59,965 nucleotides of DNA from CAZCJU01 sp964498965 (GTDB lineage: Bacteria > Bacillota > Clostridia > Oscillospirales > CAG-272): positions 1 to 59,965 of the forward strand of contig CAZCJU010000004.1 in assembly GCA_964498965.1 (NCBI GenBank). Reading direction: 5' to 3'. The position numbers and the translations under genes are program-made. The notes below the pieces were generated by a model. That model ran no database searches, was not told the DNA's origin, and worked only from the letters and a program-made list of their open reading frames with translations. Shown here piece by piece: positions 49,893-58,370 of this stretch. Each line of letters begins with the position of its first letter. Positions within the stretch are counted from its first letter, which is position 1.

Positions 49893-50903
49893 CTATTTTT
49901 TCGGTCTGTAGCCGTTCAGTGGATTACTGTTTGCCGCCTTTTCGATATCCTCGTTCAGAACGTGTGTATATATCTGCGTCGTATTCAGTTGCTCGTGTCC
50001 CAGCACCTCCTGAAGCACACGCACATCGACGCCGCCTTCGCGGTACATCAGCGTTGCCGCCGTGTGACGCAGCTTGTGCGTCGAAAGCTTTTTATATCCG
50101 AGACCCGCCTCGTCGAGGTATTTATACACGAGCCACTGTACGGTCTTTCGGCTTATACGCTGTTTTCTGTTCGACAAAAACAGCGGGTGCTTGCCCTTTT
50201 CGACGCAATCGCAGGTATCTCTTATCGGCATATAAGCGTCTATCGCCTCTCTTACGCCGTCGTTTATGTAAACGACTCTCTGTTTATTCCGCTTCCCGGT
50301 TACCATAAGTCGTGTATACTCGTTGTCGAAATCCTCTATATTTATCCCGACAAGCTCCGCAAGTCGCACGCCGGTGTTCAAAAAAAGCATTATTATTGCG
50401 AAATCTCTCTCTTTTGTCTTTGATCTTTCATCCGCATTTATCGCATCGAGCAACATATGCGTTTCGTCGAGCGTCAAAAACTTGGGGTCGCGTGTTTTAA
50501 CTCCGCTTCTTTCTATATCCGTTGCGGGATTTTCCTTGAAGTATCTCATTGTCGAGCAGGTATATTTGAATAGCATCTTCACCGACGAAAGCTTTCTCGC
50601 ACTCGTTCTTTGGCTGTCGCCTCTCACCGTGCTGACATACGAAAGATAGTCGTATATCTCGTGACGTTTTATGCTTTTCGCAAAATCCGCATCGACGCAA
50701 TCGAGCGGGATCTTGTCGAATTTTTCGCCCTGCACCTCATCTCCGCGTCTTGACGCTATTATGAATTTGAAAAACACCCGCAGGTCGAGCATATATTCCT
50801 CGACCGTACGCACCGAGCGAAATTCGACGCTCAGCTTATGATTGTAGTATTCTCTGAGCAACGGCGACATCAATGCGTCCGCCATAATTCTTTTGCTTGC
50901 CAT
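49893..50903 (-). CDS. Tyrosine recombinase (XerC/XerD-like)
   Basis: 336 aa. N-terminal SAM-like core-binding domain (about 15-125) and catalytic domain (140-325) with the full set: R180 (NTGVRLAEL), K204, H276 and R279 (HKLRH), H303 (GHEQLN) and Tyr312 (IYTH). The size and motifs fit Xer-type enzymes or integrases of similar shape. No phage genes or direct repeats lie near, so a chromosomal role is more likely than mobile. GGGAG lies 6 nt before the ATG. A palindrome covers its promoter. Confidence 0.9.
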   Translation of the reverse strand: MASKRIMADALMSPLLREYYNHKLSVEFRSVRTVEEYMLDLRVFFKFIIASRRGDEVQGEKFDKIPLDCVDADFAKSIKRHEIYDYLSYVSTVRGDSQRTSARKLSSVKMLFKYTCSTMRYFKENPATDIERSGVKTRDPKFLTLDETHMLLDAINADERSKTKERDFAIIMLFLNTGVRLAELVGINIEDFDNEYTRLMVTGKRNKQRVVYINDGVREAIDAYMPIRDTCDCVEKGKHPLFLSNRKQRISRKTVQWLVYKYLDEAGLGYKKLSTHKLRHTAATLMYREGGVDVRVLQEVLGHEQLNTTQIYTHVLNEDIEKAANSNPLNGYRPKK

Positions 50904-50925
50904 ATTCGACTCCCTTTCCGCACTT

Positions 50926-50956
50926 TATTATACAAAATTTGCAGAGTTTTGTATAA
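50926..50956 (-). promoter_or_regulatory. Palindrome over the recombinase promoter
   Basis: TTATACAAAA (50928-50937), nine bases, TTTTGTATAA (50947-50956): a perfect 10-bp inverted repeat. Its right-hand end on the minus strand supplies the -10 (TATAAT, 50927-50932), and the other arm lies where the -35 (TATACA) would be. It looks like an operator for repression. Confidence 0.55.
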
Positions 50957-51007
50957 TATTCTTTCGTGAATAATATGTAAATTTTAAAATTATTAAATAT
51001 ATGTCGG

Positions 51008-51036
51008 TTGTAATTTACACTCGAATATTGTATAAT
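51008..51036 (+). promoter_or_regulatory. Promoter of the 51094 gene and perhaps of cwlD-mnmA
   Basis: TTGTAA (51008-51013), 17 bp, TATAAT (51031-51036), followed by a leader of about 50 nt. Confidence 0.65.
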
Positions 51037-51093
51037 CGGCACATCGGCTGTGCCGTTCGGTTCGGTCGAAACACGAAATACACGGAGCAAATA

Positions 51094-51627
51094 ATGTCAT
51101 ATTTCAAATCGTTCGGATACGAAACTTTCAAGCTGTTCGTGACGCAGTTCGTCATGGCGATATTCGGTCTTTCCGTCATGGCGGCACTCGCCGGAAAGAG
51201 TGGCTTTCTGCTTGCCGCAAGTATTGCGGCGGTCATTCTTTACTGTTTTCTCATATATTCTCAAATGTGGGAAATAGGCGGAAAGGACAGGATACGTGTC
51301 GATGCCGGAAGAAGCGAAAAGGATCTCAAAAAGCCTCTGTACATGGCATTGCTCGCCAATGCACCCAATTTTGTTTTGGGGCTGCTCGAGATTATCGGAT
51401 ATTTCGCGAAAGCCGACTCGCTTCAATCCGTCGCTCATGCGGCGGGATTGTTTCTGCAAAGCTACCTTTTGGGAATAATAAATTACACCGGTTTAAAGGG
51501 AAATCCCTTCGTGCTTACTCTTACGCCGTTCTTCGCCGTTTTCATCACGTTTTTATCTTATCTTTCGGGCTACAGCGGCATTTCGTTTTTACACACCGAA
51601 AAGCAGGAAAAAAAGCTCAGAAAATAA
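51094..51627 (+). CDS. Small multi-pass membrane protein, unknown
   Basis: 177 aa with about five hydrophobic segments (TQFVMAIFGLSVMAALAG, FLLAASIAAVILYCFLIYS, MALLANAPNFVLGLLEIIGY, HAAGLFLQSYLLGIINYTG, VLTLTPFFAVFITFLSYLSG). The loop GKDRIRVDAGRSEKDLKKP is basic and probably cytoplasmic. I do not recognise the family. The ATG at 51094 has GGAG 6 nt upstream and follows a good promoter; the frame extends to 51001 without a ribosome site. It lies 59 bp before cwlD on the same strand. Confidence 0.75.
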   Translation: MSYFKSFGYETFKLFVTQFVMAIFGLSVMAALAGKSGFLLAASIAAVILYCFLIYSQMWEIGGKDRIRVDAGRSEKDLKKPLYMALLANAPNFVLGLLEIIGYFAKADSLQSVAHAAGLFLQSYLLGIINYTGLKGNPFVLTLTPFFAVFITFLSYLSGYSGISFLHTEKQEKKLRK

Positions 51628-51686
51628 TCATTTCGCACCGTCAAGTGTCATATACTGAAAAAAACGAAAAGTACACGGTGACGGTA

Positions 51687-52442
51687 ATGCCAAACAAAAA
51701 GATATTTTCGATACGCTCGTTTGCGGCACAGCTGTTATGCTCCTGTTGTGCCTTTGCTCTCGTCTGCTCGTCATTCATTCGCTTCGGAACATCGCACGCA
51801 TCGCATACCGACATACAAGCCGATGTTCTTCCGAGCGACGACCGTTCGTTTCCCGTGCTTGTCATAGATGCGGGGCATGGCGGTATCGACGGCGGTGCGA
51901 CTTCGAGCGACGGAATACTCGAAAAAGACATCAATCTTCAAATATCGAAAAAGCTTGCCCGACTTGCCTCCGCATACGGCATAAAATGCGTCATGACACG
52001 CTGTGACGACGAGCTTCTCGGTTCATCGTCAGGTTACGGAAGCCGCAAGTTGCGTGATCTGCAGGCAAGAGTTGACATCGCAAAAGAAAACGGCAATTGT
52101 TTTTTCGTAAGCATTCATCAAAACAAATTTCCGATAGAAAAATATTCGGGGTTGCAGGTCTACTATTCGCCTAACAACGATTTTTCGCAGATCCTCGCAC
52201 GTAATATACGGGACTGTACCAGAACTTATCTTCAAAGCGACAACAACAGAGAAATAAAGCGGGCAACGTCCTCGATATACGTCTTAAACAACATATCCTC
52301 TCCCGCAGTGCTTGTGGAATGCGGTTTTTTGTCAAACCGAAGCGAAGCGAGCCTGTTGTGTGACGAGATCTACCAAAAAAAACTGTGTGCCGTGATATTC
52401 GGTGCTGCGGTTAATTCTTTAACGGAATACGAAAACAAATGA
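51687..52442 (+). CDS. cwlD: N-acetylmuramoyl-L-alanine amidase (CwlD-like)
   Basis: 251 aa. Membrane/signal segment at about 10-33, then an amidase_3 domain: VIDAGHGGIDGGA with Zn ligand H64, E79 in ILEKDINL, FVSIHQNKF with the second His and the catalytic Glu in VLVECGFLSN. The short length and the block SGLQVYYSP fit CwlD, the sporulation amidase that starts muramic-lactam formation in spore cortex. It overlaps radA by 4 bp (ATGA). The start at 51687 is the best of few candidates; its ribosome site is weak. Confidence 0.87.
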   Translation: MPNKKIFSIRSFAAQLLCSCCAFALVCSSFIRFGTSHASHTDIQADVLPSDDRSFPVLVIDAGHGGIDGGATSSDGILEKDINLQISKKLARLASAYGIKCVMTRCDDELLGSSSGYGSRKLRDLQARVDIAKENGNCFFVSIHQNKFPIEKYSGLQVYYSPNNDFSQILARNIRDCTRTYLQSDNNREIKRATSSIYVLNNISSPAVLVECGFLSNRSEASLLCDEIYQKKLCAVIFGAAVNSLTEYENK

Positions 52443-53803
52443 AAACGAAAACTACATATGAATGTGAGAATTGCGGTTACACCTCGTCGAAATGGCTCGG
52501 AAAATGTCCGTCCTGTTCAAGCTGGAACACCATGTCCGAACGAGAGAACGCACCCGAGCCTACGAGCAATGGTCGAATGTCCGTTGCCTTTCCCTTTTCC
52601 GAGCCGAAAACGCTCGAGGAGTTGCAATTACCCGATTACATACGTACGCATACCGGCTCGACCGAGCTTGACCGTGTTTTGGGCGGCGGTCTTGTTGACG
52701 GTTCGGTCGTTCTCATGTGCGGAGAACCGGGAATAGGAAAATCGACGCTGTTGCTTCAAATATGCTCCGGCTTGGGAGAACACGGCAGTGTGCTTTACGT
52801 TTCGGGCGAGGAGTCGGCTTCTCAGCTCAAGCTGAGAGCGAAAAGGCTCGACGTGAAAAGCAAGAGCCTATACGTTCTCACCGAAACAAACGTCGAGCGT
52901 ATAACAGCCGCCGCCGACAAGCTCCGACCGAATTTTATGATAATCGACTCTATACAGACAATGTATTCCGACAAAATACAATCCTCTCCGGGTTCGGTGA
53001 CACAGGTCAAGGAATGTGCAATGCATTTTATCAACACGGCAAAAGCATATTCGATACCGATGCTCCTTGTCGGACACGTCAACAAGGAAGGTGCCATAGC
53101 GGGGCCGAAGGTACTCGAGCATATGGTTGACACGGTACTGTATTTCGAGGGCGACCGTCAAACGAGCTTACGCATAATACGTTCGATAAAAAATCGCTTC
53201 GGCTCAACGAACGAAGTCGGCGTTTTCGACATGGACGAGCATGGGCTGGCAGAAGTGCCTAACCCGTCGGAAATGCTTTTGTCGGGCAGACCGCTCGGAG
53301 TTTCGGGCAACTGCACCGTATGTACCGTTGAGGGAACGCGTCCGATACTTGCGGAGATACAGGCTCTCGTTACCCCGTCGTACTATCCCTCTCCGAAGCG
53401 TACCTCTTCGGGTATAGACGCAAACAGGCTTTGTCTGTTGCTCGCACTGCTCGAACGCAGGCTCGGCTTGAAATATTCGACGCACGATGCATACATAAAC
53501 GTCATAGGCGGTTTAAGACTCGAGGACACCGCCTCCGACTTGCCGGCGGCACTTGCACTTGTGTCGGGGCTGAGGGATATACCGTTTCCCGACAACATCG
53601 CCGCATTCGGCGAGCTTGGACTTTCGGGCGAATGCCGTCCCGTTTCAAACGCCGAAGCCCGCATAAAAGAATGTGCTTCGATGGGCTTTGAGCGGATAAT
53701 AATTCCGTCCAAGAATGCCGAAAAGGTCAATGCGGAAAAATACGGCACCGAACTTATCGGCGTTAAAAGTATTTACGAAGCAATAAGGATATTCGGAAAA
53801 TGA
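52439..53803 (+). CDS. radA: DNA repair protein RadA
   Basis: 454 aa. It promotes branch migration in recombination repair. N-terminal zinc finger C9-x2-C12...C23-x2-C26, RecA-like ATPase with Walker A GEPGIGKST and LYVSGEES, the family-specific KNRFGSTNEVGVF, and a Lon-protease-like C-terminal domain (about 290-454; DAYINVIGGLRLEDTASDL). Full family length. It overlaps cwlD and the next gene by 4 bp each. Confidence 0.97.
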   Translation: MKTKTTYECENCGYTSSKWLGKCPSCSSWNTMSERENAPEPTSNGRMSVAFPFSEPKTLEELQLPDYIRTHTGSTELDRVLGGGLVDGSVVLMCGEPGIGKSTLLLQICSGLGEHGSVLYVSGEESASQLKLRAKRLDVKSKSLYVLTETNVERITAAADKLRPNFMIIDSIQTMYSDKIQSSPGSVTQVKECAMHFINTAKAYSIPMLLVGHVNKEGAIAGPKVLEHMVDTVLYFEGDRQTSLRIIRSIKNRFGSTNEVGVFDMDEHGLAEVPNPSEMLLSGRPLGVSGNCTVCTVEGTRPILAEIQALVTPSYYPSPKRTSSGIDANRLCLLLALLERRLGLKYSTHDAYINVIGGLRLEDTASDLPAALALVSGLRDIPFPDNIAAFGELGLSGECRPVSNAEARIKECASMGFERIIIPSKNAEKVNAEKYGTELIGVKSIYEAIRIFGK

Positions 53804-54570
53804 TAAAGGAAGAAACAAGGTTTACCGACAGCTGTCTTTTCGAAGGCATGATATCACTCAGTGCCGTCTTAAATTCCGATTGCAGTGACAGAAAAATAGA
53901 AAAAGTGCTTTTCGACCGCACGCTTGTCGAAAAAAAATCACGTGAACTCGGCTATTTAAAAAAAATGTCCTCTCTACGCGGCTTCGAGCTTTGTCTTTCG
54001 GAAAAAAGCGAAATAGATGCGGTAGCTACGGGAACAAGCCACGGAGGCATAGTCGGCTACTGTACCGAAAGAACGTTGCCGCCTCTCGATGCATCGCACA
54101 TAAAAGAAAACGGTTTTTACGTGTACATAGAGGGGATAGAGGACCCGTACAATTTCGGCTACTGCGTTCGCTCGCTGTATGCCGCCGGAGTTGACGGGAT
54201 AGTGCTGACGCCGAGAAACTGGCTTTCCGCAGCGGGTGTCGTTTGTCGTGCCTCCGCCGGGGCGAGCGAGCTTATTCCGATATATGTTGACACTCTCGGG
54301 ACTTGTGTTTCCGTTTTCAAGTCCGCAAATTACAAAACGGTATGTGCCGACACGGAAAATGCGGTCGATATATGCGATGCCGATCTGACGTTTCCCGTGT
54401 TTCTTATAATAGGCGGAGAACGTCGGGGAATATCCAAGCGTCTTTTGTCGCAAGCGGACACGGTCTGCAAGATAGAATACGGCAGATCATTCCCACAATC
54501 GCTGTCGGCGGCGAGTGCGTCGGCGGTTCTCGCATTTGAAATTTTGAGAAAGAACAGGAAAAGATCGTGA
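53800..54570 (+). CDS. TrmH/SpoU-family RNA 2'-O-methyltransferase
   Basis: 256 aa. It uses SAM in a knotted SPOUT fold. The three motifs are visible: motif 1 GIEDPYNFGYCVRSLYAAG, motif 2 LIIGGERRGISK and motif 3 near FPQSLSAASASAVLAFEIL, where the usual NSLNVSVA-type core is changed to SLSAASA. An N-terminal substrate-binding region (1-90) precedes it. The RNA target (rRNA or tRNA) cannot be told. Coupled by ATGA to radA and overlaps mnmA. Confidence 0.9.
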   Translation: MIKEETRFTDSCLFEGMISLSAVLNSDCSDRKIEKVLFDRTLVEKKSRELGYLKKMSSLRGFELCLSEKSEIDAVATGTSHGGIVGYCTERTLPPLDASHIKENGFYVYIEGIEDPYNFGYCVRSLYAAGVDGIVLTPRNWLSAAGVVCRASAGASELIPIYVDTLGTCVSVFKSANYKTVCADTENAVDICDADLTFPVFLIIGGERRGISKRLLSQADTVCKIEYGRSFPQSLSAASASAVLAFEILRKNRKRS

Positions 54571-55589
54571 CAAAGGTACTGGTAGCAATGAGCGGCGGCA
54601 CGGATTCCGCCGCCGCCGCTTGTCTGCTTAAAGAGCAGGGGTATTATGTAGAGGGCGGTATAATGCTTTTGAACGAGGACACGGACACTTCTGCCGCACG
54701 CAAAGTGTGCGACGAGTTGGAGATAAGACTCAATGTTTTCGATATGAAAAATGAGTTTTCTTCCTTGGTCATAGAGCCGTTTTGCGAGGAATACAAACGC
54801 AACAGAACTCCGAATCCATGCATTTCCTGCAACAGAAATTTGAAGTTCGGCAAGCTCCTCGATCTCGCTCTGTCCCTCGGCTTCGACAAGCTGGCGACGG
54901 GACACTACGCCGAGATCGTCTGCGAAAACGGCATTTACGGATTAAAAAAAGCGACAAACGCAAAAAAGGATCAAAGCTACGTTTTATATAACATGACACA
55001 GCACGAGCTTTCTCACACGCTGTTTCCGCTTGCCGATTTTGCCTCAAAGGACGAGGTTCGGCAGTATCTCGCACAGAAGGGAATATCCGCCTCACAAAGC
55101 AAGGATTCGCAGGATATCTGCTTCATTCCCGACGGCGACTACGCCGAGTTTATAACGAAAAACACGGGATTTGTTCCTTGCGAAGGCAACTTCATCGATA
55201 TAAACGGAAAAATACTGGGCAGACATAACGGGCTTTTGCACTACACGGTAGGTCAACGTCGCTTTCTCAACATTTCCCTCGGCAAACGCACTTACGTCAT
55301 TGACAAAAATCTTGCCGACAACACGATAACTCTCGGTGAAAAAGAGTTGTTGTACAAGCCCTCGCTGATCTGCGGGAAGCTCAGCTTTACCGCCGCCGCT
55401 CCGGCATTTCCCGCCACCCTACAAGTAGTGACTAGATATAAAAAAACGGCGGCGGATGCCGTTTTATCGCTTATCGGCAAGGACAGGGTAAAATGCGAAT
55501 TCACCTCCCCGCAATGCTTTATCGCCCCCGGTCAATCGGCGGTATTCTACGACGGCGACTATGTCATAGGCGGCGGAATCATAGAATAA
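54567..55589 (+). CDS. mnmA: tRNA 2-thiouridylase MnmA
   Basis: 340 aa. It puts sulfur on U34 of Lys, Glu and Gln tRNAs. PP-loop SGGTDS at 9-14 (Thr where many enzymes have Val), C88 in NPCISCN and C185 in SQDICFIP are the two catalytic cysteines; the GHYAEI, TVGQRR and C-terminal beta-barrel blocks are also present. The GTG start at 54567 overlaps the stop of the methyltransferase gene (GTGA). The sulfur donor could be the desulfurase at 32356 or another elsewhere. Confidence 0.93.
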   Translation: MTKVLVAMSGGTDSAAAACLLKEQGYYVEGGIMLLNEDTDTSAARKVCDELEIRLNVFDMKNEFSSLVIEPFCEEYKRNRTPNPCISCNRNLKFGKLLDLALSLGFDKLATGHYAEIVCENGIYGLKKATNAKKDQSYVLYNMTQHELSHTLFPLADFASKDEVRQYLAQKGISASQSKDSQDICFIPDGDYAEFITKNTGFVPCEGNFIDINGKILGRHNGLLHYTVGQRRFLNISLGKRTYVIDKNLADNTITLGEKELLYKPSLICGKLSFTAAAPAFPATLQVVTRYKKTAADAVLSLIGKDRVKCEFTSPQCFIAPGQSAVFYDGDYVIGGGIIE

Positions 55590-55644
55590 AACCGCTTTTT
55601 CGCAATTTAACATCACAATTTAACGCAATTTAATAATAAATCAC

Positions 55645-55673
55645 TTGACTAAATCGAAATTCTGGTGTATAAT
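55645..55673 (+). promoter_or_regulatory. Promoter of serC-serA
   Basis: TTGACT (55645-55650), 17 bp, TATAAT (55668-55673). Three caatttaa repeats just upstream (about 55603-55633) may act as an AT-rich UP element. The leader is about 45 nt and shows no T-box. Confidence 0.8.
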
Positions 55674-55725
55674 CGGGTGTATAATTTTAATATTATTAGC
55701 TTTATGTTTGAAAGGAAGATGACAA

Positions 55726-56820
55726 ATGAACAGAGCTTACAATTTTTCCGCCGGTCCGTCGATGCTTCCGATGTCGGTGCTTGAAACAGCCGCCTCGGAG
55801 CTTATTTGCTATGGCACTTCGGGTATGTCCGTAATGGAGATGAGTCATCGATCGAGTGCTTACGACGAGATAATAAAATCGGCACAGTCACTGCTTCGTG
55901 AGGTCATGAACATTCCCGACAACTACAAGGTCCTCTTTTTACAGGGCGGTGCGTCCCTGCAGTTTGCCTCCGTTCCGCTCAATTTAATGAACAAAAACAA
56001 AAAAGCAGATTATATAGTTTCGGGTCAGTTCTCGTCGAAAGCGGCAAAGGAAGCCGAAAAATACGGTGAGGTACGCATAGTCGCTTCGTCGAAAGACAAA
56101 AATTTCACGTACATTCCCGAGCTTACGAGGGACGACTTTTCACCGGATGCGGACTATGTCCATATCTGCTTTAACAATACCATTTACGGTACAAAATACA
56201 ATTATATTCCCGACACGGGAGATATCCCTCTCGTTGCGGATATGTCCTCCTGCATTCTTTCCGAGCCGGTAGACGTCAGCCGCTTCGGCTGTATTTACGC
56301 CGGTGCACAGAAAAACGTCGCTCCCGCCGGTCTTACGATCGTCATTGTACGCGAAGATCTGATCGGTTCGGCAAGAGCCGACATTCCCGCCGTTATGGAC
56401 TACAAGATCATGGCGGACAACGATTCGATGTACAACACGCCTCCTTGCTATCCTATTTATATAGCAAAGCTTGTATTTGAGTGGATAAAGAGCCTCGGCG
56501 GACTTGAGGAAATGAAGCGGATAAACGAGGAAAAGGCCTCCCTTCTCTATTCCTATCTCGATTCGCAGTCGTATTACACCGCTCCCGTCGAGAAAAAATA
56601 TCGCTCGATGATGAACGTAACCTTTGTCACCGGAAACAGTGACTTGGACAAAAAATTCGCACTCGAAGCGGACAAGCTCGGCTTGAAGAATCTGAAAGGT
56701 CACCGTTCGGTAGGCGGTATGCGTGCGTCGATATACAATGCAATGCCGAAGGCCGGCATCGAAGCCCTTATAGAATTTATGAAAGACTTTGCGAAAAACA
56801 ATCCCAAGGAGAACGCCTGA
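55726..56820 (+). CDS. serC: Phosphoserine aminotransferase
   Basis: 364 aa. PLP enzyme that turns 3-phosphohydroxypyruvate into phosphoserine with glutamate. NFSAGPSMLP at the start, MEMSHRSSAY, FLQGGASLQFASVPLNL, VADMSSCILSEPVDV and the PLP Lys in YAGAQKNVAPAG. Full length. AAAGGAAG precedes the ATG. The stop TGA shares its last A with the ATG of serA (TGATG). Confidence 0.97.
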   Translation: MNRAYNFSAGPSMLPMSVLETAASELICYGTSGMSVMEMSHRSSAYDEIIKSAQSLLREVMNIPDNYKVLFLQGGASLQFASVPLNLMNKNKKADYIVSGQFSSKAAKEAEKYGEVRIVASSKDKNFTYIPELTRDDFSPDADYVHICFNNTIYGTKYNYIPDTGDIPLVADMSSCILSEPVDVSRFGCIYAGAQKNVAPAGLTIVIVREDLIGSARADIPAVMDYKIMADNDSMYNTPPCYPIYIAKLVFEWIKSLGGLEEMKRINEEKASLLYSYLDSQSYYTAPVEKKYRSMMNVTFVTGNSDLDKKFALEADKLGLKNLKGHRSVGGMRASIYNAMPKAGIEALIEFMKDFAKNNPKENA

Positions 56821-57998
56821 TGTATAAGATAAAATTATTGAACAAAATAGCGAAGTGCGGTACACGTGTATTCGACGAAAAATACACGGTCGGCGATGAG
56901 GTGGAAAGCCCCGATGCGATAATGGTCCGTTCCGCCGCCATGCATGATATGGTATTCGACAAAAATCTGAAGGCCATAGCAAGAGCGGGTGCGGGTGTAA
57001 ACAATATCCCCGTTGACCGCTGTGCCGCAGAGGGAATAGTCGTATTCAACACACCCGGTGCCAACGCAAATGCCGTTAAGGAGCTTGTAATGGCGGGAAT
57101 GCTGCTTGCGTCGCGAGATGTCGTGGGCGGTATAGAATGGGTAAAGGAAAACGCCTCCGATCCCGATATCGCAAAAAGCGTCGAGAAGAACAAAAGCAGA
57201 TTCGCAGGTCACGAGCTTATGGGCAAAAAACTCGGTGTCATCGGTCTGGGTGCTATAGGCGGTCCTCTTTCCAACCTCGCACGTCATTTCGGCATGGACG
57301 TTTACGGTTGCGACCCGTACCTTTCGGTAGACGCGGCATGGAGGATCAACAAGGAGATACACCACGTCAGAACAAGAGAGGAAATTTACAAGGACTGCGA
57401 TTTCATTTCGCTTCACGTACCGTTGATAGCCGGTGACGATCCCAAGACCTCGACCAAGGGAATGATCGATGCACGTGCCATTTCGATGATGAAAGACGGC
57501 GTTGTGGTAATGAATTTCGCACGCGATCTGCTTGTAGACGAGGACGCAATGTTAGATGCGTTGAAGTCGGGCAAGGTCGGAAAATACATTACGGATTTCC
57601 CCAACACAAAGACAGCGGGAGCGGAGGGAGTTATCGCAATACCGCATCTCGGTGCTTCGACCGAAGAAAGCGAGGATAACTGTGCCGTTATGGCGGCTCA
57701 CGAGCTTATTGATTTTCTCGAATGCGGAAACATCAAGAACAGCGTAAACTATCCCGATGTCGTTCTTCCTCACAACGGCGATTACCGTATGTGTGTATTC
57801 CACAAGAACATACCGAGTATGCTCACACAGATCTCGTCGGCGATATCCGATGAAAAAATAAACATCGAAAACTTCATAAACAAGTCCAAAAAGGATTACG
57901 CCTATACCGTTGTCGAGATCAACGGCGAGCTTCCCGAATCCGTTATAGATGCGGTGAAGAGCATAGACGGGGTTATAAAGGTAAATATCATAAAATAA
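56820..57998 (+). CDS. serA: D-3-phosphoglycerate dehydrogenase with ACT domain
   Basis: 392 aa. It oxidises 3-phosphoglycerate, the first step to serine. Rossmann motif KLGVIGLGAIGG, substrate region with GAGVNNIPVDRC and NFARDLLVDEDAM, and an active His in IPHLGASTEES. The last about 70 residues (MLTQISSAISDEKINIENFI) form an ACT domain that often binds serine. It starts on the last base of serC. No serB was seen in the window. Confidence 0.95.
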   Translation: MYKIKLLNKIAKCGTRVFDEKYTVGDEVESPDAIMVRSAAMHDMVFDKNLKAIARAGAGVNNIPVDRCAAEGIVVFNTPGANANAVKELVMAGMLLASRDVVGGIEWVKENASDPDIAKSVEKNKSRFAGHELMGKKLGVIGLGAIGGPLSNLARHFGMDVYGCDPYLSVDAAWRINKEIHHVRTREEIYKDCDFISLHVPLIAGDDPKTSTKGMIDARAISMMKDGVVVMNFARDLLVDEDAMLDALKSGKVGKYITDFPNTKTAGAEGVIAIPHLGASTEESEDNCAVMAAHELIDFLECGNIKNSVNYPDVVLPHNGDYRMCVFHKNIPSMLTQISSAISDEKINIENFINKSKKDYAYTVVEINGELPESVIDAVKSIDGVIKVNIIK

Positions 57999-58046
57999 CT
58001 TTACGACTTTCGTTTTTTGCCGAGGTGCGATAACGAAGTATTATCT

Positions 58047-58082
58047 AAGACGGCGGCATAGTGAAAGCTGTGTCGCCGTCTT
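58047..58082 (+). terminator. Hairpin after serA
   Basis: AAGACGGCGGCATAG and CTGTGTCGCCGTCTT pair through most of their length around a TGAAAG loop. The T run after it is short (TTATTG), so termination may be incomplete. Confidence 0.65.
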
Positions 58083-58319
58083 ATTGTTGTCAAATGTTCC
58101 CGTTTTTTATTTTTCTTCTGCGTAGTGTTACAATCGAAAAAATATAGAAAAAGCGATCGAGTTTCGTTAAAACAGAATCGCCGCAATCACTCAACAGAAA
58201 GGACTCGATCGCTTCATGAAAGATCATACCCATACAGAACATTTGTTTACCGATATCCTCGGTGACGGTTTTGAATATTTGTCGTAGATAATGGGAATAC
58301 TATTTGCTTCACACAAGAG
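58083..58319. other. Gene-poor stretch with inverted repeat and 23-codon remnant
   Basis: A perfect 12-bp inverted repeat AAGCGATCGAGT (58151-58162) and ACTCGATCGCTT (58203-58214) lies before an ATG at 58216. The frame runs 23 codons (MKDHTHTEHLFTDILGDGFE...) to a TAG at 58287. A GAAAGGA sits 11 nt ahead of it. This may be the 5' stub of a lost transposase gene or a leader peptide; I cannot decide. Confidence 0.35.
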
Positions 58320-58357
58320 TTTATCCCGTCTGCTCGGAATAGAACAGACGGGATAAA
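58320..58357. terminator. Hairpin downstream of the surface protein gene
   Basis: Perfect 13-bp arms TTTATCCCGTCTG (58320-58332) and CAGACGGGATAAA (58345-58357) with a 12-nt loop, 13 bp beyond the stop of the minus-strand gene. T content after it is modest on both sides. Confidence 0.65.
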
Positions 58358-58370
58358 TTATTTTATTCGC

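Noticed and set aside
49893..50903. Integrase of a mobile island
   Set aside because: No att-like direct repeats, tRNA target or phage genes are adjacent; flanking genes are ordinary chromosomal ones.
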